Part shown: positions 7,246 through 9,444 of the stretch, in pieces | Layout of the letters: each line of letters starts with the position of its first letter | Position numbering within the stretch: the first letter of the stretch is position 1 | Assembly: GCA_012842105.1 (NCBI GenBank) | Contig: DUTL01000231.1 | Span: 1-9,444, forward strand | DNA from: Candidatus Fermentithermobacillaceae bacterium | GTDB taxonomy: Bacteria; Bacillota; Sulfobacillia; Fermentithermobacillales; Fermentithermobacillaceae | DNA length: 9,444 bases | Direction: 5' to 3' | Notes under the pieces: generated by a model | Told to the model about the DNA's origin: nothing | Database searches by the model: none | Seen by the model: only the letters and a program-made list of their open reading frames with translations | Position numbers and translations under genes: made by a program

Positions 7246-8622
7246 TTATCTGCCACGAGCAGGACGCCTACCACTCCTGTCAATTAACGGTAGGCTGTTT
7301 TCTTCACTTTCATCGGCCGCCAAAGGCAGTGCACACGGAGCAGGTAGCTTCGGTTCTTTTCTTTGACGGTCCCGTATACGTGCTTTGTTACCCACAAACC
7401 ACTCATAATTCCTTCCTTCAGGATCGGGTTGTTCGCCAGGTCTCGGATAATGAATGGGGATCTCCGGCGGTTCTCCCAGAAGGCCCCTCAAGTCAACAAG
7501 GACGTTGTTCTCGTAGTCTGTTCCATAGTGTTCTCTCATTGCCCGATGAAACTCTTCCTTGTACTCCGCACGCTTAGCGCCTGTCAGCTCATTTTCCCAG
7601 CCTGCCGTCAAATCCACGCTACTCAAGCGGCTCTCCCAGTCCAATACCTGTAGGCTCTCTACAGTGACCTGGATGGAACCGAATCCCAGAGGCTTTGCAT
7701 AGCCTAGCCGATGAAACAATCCGTCCTCCAGTTCCAGGGTATATAGCAGTGCTCCGAGCTCTTTGGGAGCTAGATTCTCAAAATCAACTTCGAAGGTGAA
7801 AACCGCACCGGCTCCCAGAGCACCTTCTATAGTGCGATTATGTCTATCTTTTATGTTGGATGGACGCATATACTCTTGTCCGGATAGCTGCTTGCCATGA
7901 TGGTGATAGAGCTTGCGTCCTCGCAGTCTAGCGCCAGATGTATCGTAATGCACCGTAGCATTAGGTTTGTCATTCTTGAGAAGGTAGAAGGCCGAGGTTG
8001 TTGGTTTCGGCGAAGACAGAACGGCAAGAGTAGTGGCATCTAGAACCTTTGCGGACCCCTCCGTATATTCCCCATAAGAGAACCGCACACGGCTGGCATA
8101 GGCGGTCAGCGTTTCACGGTCATCTTCTGATTCTGCCTTGTCCTTAACCCAGCCGAAAACCCGGCATGCGGGACAAAGTTTGTCGTACTCCCGGCAACTC
8201 ACGTACTGCTCTCGTGGGAAAGGCAGCAATTCGCCTATGCTGTGCTTGTAGAGTTGTCGCTTTCCCCTCGGAGGGCGGTAACTCAATGTCCTATCGTCGA
8301 ACACCGCAAGACACGAGTTGGTGACCGCTTCAAACACCGAACGCACCATCCCACGCAAGCTGCTTGCAGGGATTGCCGGGTGCCCGTCAACCTTGAAAAA
8401 CCTGTAGGTCTTGTGCGCATTCTCCTCTTTACCTTTCACATCGTGCGAATCGGAGACGAACAGGGGAGTAACCGCGGTAGCCTTGCAGCTAATTCGCCCC
8501 GTGAGGCCTGTGTAACGATCATGGGGCGGCGGAGGGCAGTTGCCCAAGACATCGTTTTCAGGACGTGCCTTGCCCATGAAGCGCACAAAGTTGTAGGGGT
8601 TCAGGAACCGGTATTCAGACAT
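7246..8622 (-). CDS. CRISPR-associated RAMP (Cas7-like) protein, TIGR03986 family, type III-D-like
   Basis: This is probably a Cas7-family subunit of a type III effector that binds crRNA or target RNA. The 458-residue product begins MSEYRFLNPYNFVRF, typical of TIGR03986 proteins. It carries a RAMP core motif, IPASSLRGMVRSVFEAVTN, at about 84-102 and LCPACRVFG at about 149-157. With C143 the latter gives C-x6-C-x2-C, a possible zinc site. The glycine-rich segment GYAKPLGFGSIQV is at about 307-319. The C-terminus is proline-rich and basic. The frame is open to 8955, but that extension lies over csx19 and looks non-coding. AAGGAGG at 8629-8635 abuts an ATG at 8628 with no spacer and is 6 nt from the ATG at 8622, which is chosen. 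This start overlaps csx19 by 8 nt. It is the last gene before the hairpin. Similarity to the Cas7-insertion subunit of III-Dv complexes is an inference. Confidence 0.85.
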   Translation of the reverse strand: MSEYRFLNPYNFVRFMGKARPENDVLGNCPPPPHDRYTGLTGRISCKATAVTPLFVSDSHDVKGKEENAHKTYRFFKVDGHPAIPASSLRGMVRSVFEAVTNSCLAVFDDRTLSYRPPRGKRQLYKHSIGELLPFPREQYVSCREYDKLCPACRVFGWVKDKAESEDDRETLTAYASRVRFSYGEYTEGSAKVLDATTLAVLSSPKPTTSAFYLLKNDKPNATVHYDTSGARLRGRKLYHHHGKQLSGQEYMRPSNIKDRHNRTIEGALGAGAVFTFEVDFENLAPKELGALLYTLELEDGLFHRLGYAKPLGFGSIQVTVESLQVLDWESRLSSVDLTAGWENELTGAKRAEYKEEFHRAMREHYGTDYENNVLVDLRGLLGEPPEIPIHYPRPGEQPDPEGRNYEWFVGNKARIRDRQRKEPKLPAPCALPLAADESEENSLPLIDRSGRRPARGR

Positions 8623-9196
8623 TGCCATCCTCCTTCCATTCTTCCAGCCCTGTGTACCACACAAACTCAACCTGGCCGGCACAGCTGAGAACACGGTACC
8701 GTAATTGCACTCGTTTTCCTTCAACTGGATAGGCCAACACCGCACCGCCAACCCGGCTGTCGTACCACCGGTGTCCATCATGCTCTCCCCATAGAAGGGC
8801 GGTCTCATTGTAGCAGTGAAACCTGACATGGAGATTGGTCTCCCAATAGTCCTGTGCCTGGAAATCACCGTGAGGTGGAGAAATGCCCGCAGGCCCGATA
8901 AAACGCCACCGGAAACTACCCCCGACCCAGAGGAGCTCAAGGTCGCCGCCGTCACCGAAAAGGCGCCCTTTCTGGAGCAAATTCACATCCTTTGGGGGGC
9001 TATCCCGGTCGAAGCAAATTGCGCTGGCATATTCCCAGATCCGGTAAGGCATGGTTTCGAGATCCCAGCCCTTAAGAAATCCCAAAATGTCTTCGGGGGC
9101 GCAATATCCACTCCAAACTGACAGTTCCCCTTTCCCCAGGTTTTCCGAGTTGACCACCTTATCGACCAGTTCTTGAAAAGAAATCTGTTCCCTCAT
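8615..9196 (-). CDS. csx19: Csx19-like protein, TIGR03984 family, type III-D accessory subunit
   Basis: Csx19 is a small protein found in type III-D loci and reported as a component of III-Dv complexes; its exact role is unclear. The 193-residue product has features I associate with TIGR03984. One is a segment GRLFGDGGDLELLWVGG at about 78-94 followed by an aromatic-basic strand (FRWRFIG). The other is a C-terminal part with ALLWGEHD (about 133-140), a lone arginine in DSRVG and LAYPV near 154-158. No catalytic motif, signal peptide or membrane segment is visible. The start is the ATG at 9194-9196, which overlaps the previous gene's stop as ATGA. It has GGAGGG at 9205-9210 with an 8-nt spacer. 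A longer start at 9226 lacks this support. The 3' end overlaps the RAMP gene by 8 nt, so all three genes are probably translationally coupled. Family recognition is from memory and moderately sure. Confidence 0.75.
   Translation of the reverse strand: MREQISFQELVDKVVNSENLGKGELSVWSGYCAPEDILGFLKGWDLETMPYRIWEYASAICFDRDSPPKDVNLLQKGRLFGDGGDLELLWVGGSFRWRFIGPAGISPPHGDFQAQDYWETNLHVRFHCYNETALLWGEHDGHRWYDSRVGGAVLAYPVEGKRVQLRYRVLSCAGQVEFVWYTGLEEWKEDGNV
8629..8635 (-). promoter_or_regulatory. Ribosome-binding site that sets the RAMP gene start
   Basis: The minus strand reads AAGGAGG and lies inside the end of the csx19 coding sequence. It is immediately next to ATG 8626-8628 and 6 nt before ATG 8620-8622. 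Only the second spacing is workable, so the protein should begin MSEYRF. Confidence 0.75.
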
Positions 9197-9444
9197 GATC
9201 CATGCCCTCCAATCGGATAAAGGCAATCTGTACGGCCAAAGTAAGTATCTTCCTCAAGCCTGACGCAATCAGACCGCTCAAAACCTTCTAACTCGCCGTC
9301 AAATGCTAGCAGCCACCCTTTGGTAAGGGCATGCCACTCGCTGCAGCCCGGAGTGATTTGGACAGTGGTGTAAATACCGGATTTCTGGTTCTTCAGTCTG
9401 TCCTGTGGCAGGTACGGCATATCCTCGGGAGTCAGGTACCCAAA
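9193..9444 (-). CDS. 3' end of an unidentified gene in the type III operon, cut by the window edge
   Basis: This frame is open from the right edge to a TGA at 9193-9195, giving 83 C-terminal residues. An ATG at 9418-9420 would give a 75-residue protein, but codons remain open upstream (FGYLTPED before it), so the true start is probably outside the window. The TGA overlaps the csx19 start codon as ATGA, which places the gene in the same operon. Visible features are TTVQITPGCSEW, a hydrophobic stretch TKGWLLAFDGEL and three cysteines in the last 60 residues. I do not recognise the family. From III-D gene order it could be the end of another RAMP subunit such as a Csx10-like or fused Cas7 protein, but the sequence in view does not prove it. 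Confidence 0.65.
   Translation of the reverse strand, partial: FGYLTPEDMPYLPQDRLKNQKSGIYTTVQITPGCSEWHALTKGWLLAFDGELEGFERSDCVRLEEDTYFGRTDCLYPIGGHGS
9205..9210 (-). promoter_or_regulatory. Ribosome-binding site of csx19
   Basis: The minus strand reads GGAGGG, 8 nt before the ATG at 9196, inside the 3' end of the preceding gene. It supports the ATGA-overlap start over the ATG at 9226. Confidence 0.7.

Noticed and set aside
7037..7577. Plus-strand open frames over the intergenic region and the end of the RAMP gene
   Set aside because: They are antisense shadows of the RAMP frame or lie in non-coding sequence, with no ribosome-binding site or recognisable product.
8623..8955. N-terminal extension of the RAMP frame
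   Set aside because: It lies over csx19, has no family features, and the Shine-Dalgarno sequence points to the ATG at 8622.
9197..9226. Ten-codon N-terminal extension of csx19
   Set aside because: The ATGA overlap and the GGAGGG at 9205-9210 support the ATG at 9196.

Overview
The window is almost entirely CRISPR-Cas. All recognisable genes lie on the minus strand, so the locus reads from right to left. Strong Shine-Dalgarno sequences (GGAGG cores), moderate GC and a Cst-type I-B effector suggest a bacterium, plausibly an anaerobic or thermophilic Firmicute. That assignment is an inference from gene style only; no taxonomic marker is present.

Right side (7246-9444): the downstream end of a type III effector operon of the III-D kind. 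Reading leftward it holds the 3' end of an unidentified gene cut by the window edge, a Csx19-like protein (TIGR03984 family) and a Cas7-like RAMP protein (TIGR03986 family). The genes overlap (ATGA junction, then an 8-nt overlap) and the operon ends near a strong hairpin at 7177-7202. No Cas10 is in the window, so the subtype rests on these two families.

Middle (6518-7245): about 730 bases without a convincing gene. The region must carry the promoter of the next operon, but no clear -35/-10 pair was found. It holds two very short ORFs, one with a good ribosome-binding site.

Left-centre (860-6517): a compact type I-B interference operon in the order cas8b1/cst1, cas7/cst2, cas5, cas3, with overlapping or nearly touching genes. 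The Cas3 has both HD nuclease and DExH helicase motifs. There is no cas6 and no cas4-cas1-cas2 in the window.

Left end (1-859): a CRISPR array of eight identical 37-nt repeats with 35-38-nt spacers, open at the left edge. In the minus-strand sense the repeat starts GTTAC and ends ACTGAAAG, which fits crRNA transcription in the same direction as the cas genes. The 293 bases between cas3 and the first repeat are then the presumed leader.

Together, the array would supply crRNAs to a Cas8-Cas7-Cas5 Cascade that recruits Cas3. The neighbouring III-D-like complex may draw on the same array. Processing (Cas6) and spacer acquisition would have to be supplied from outside this window.
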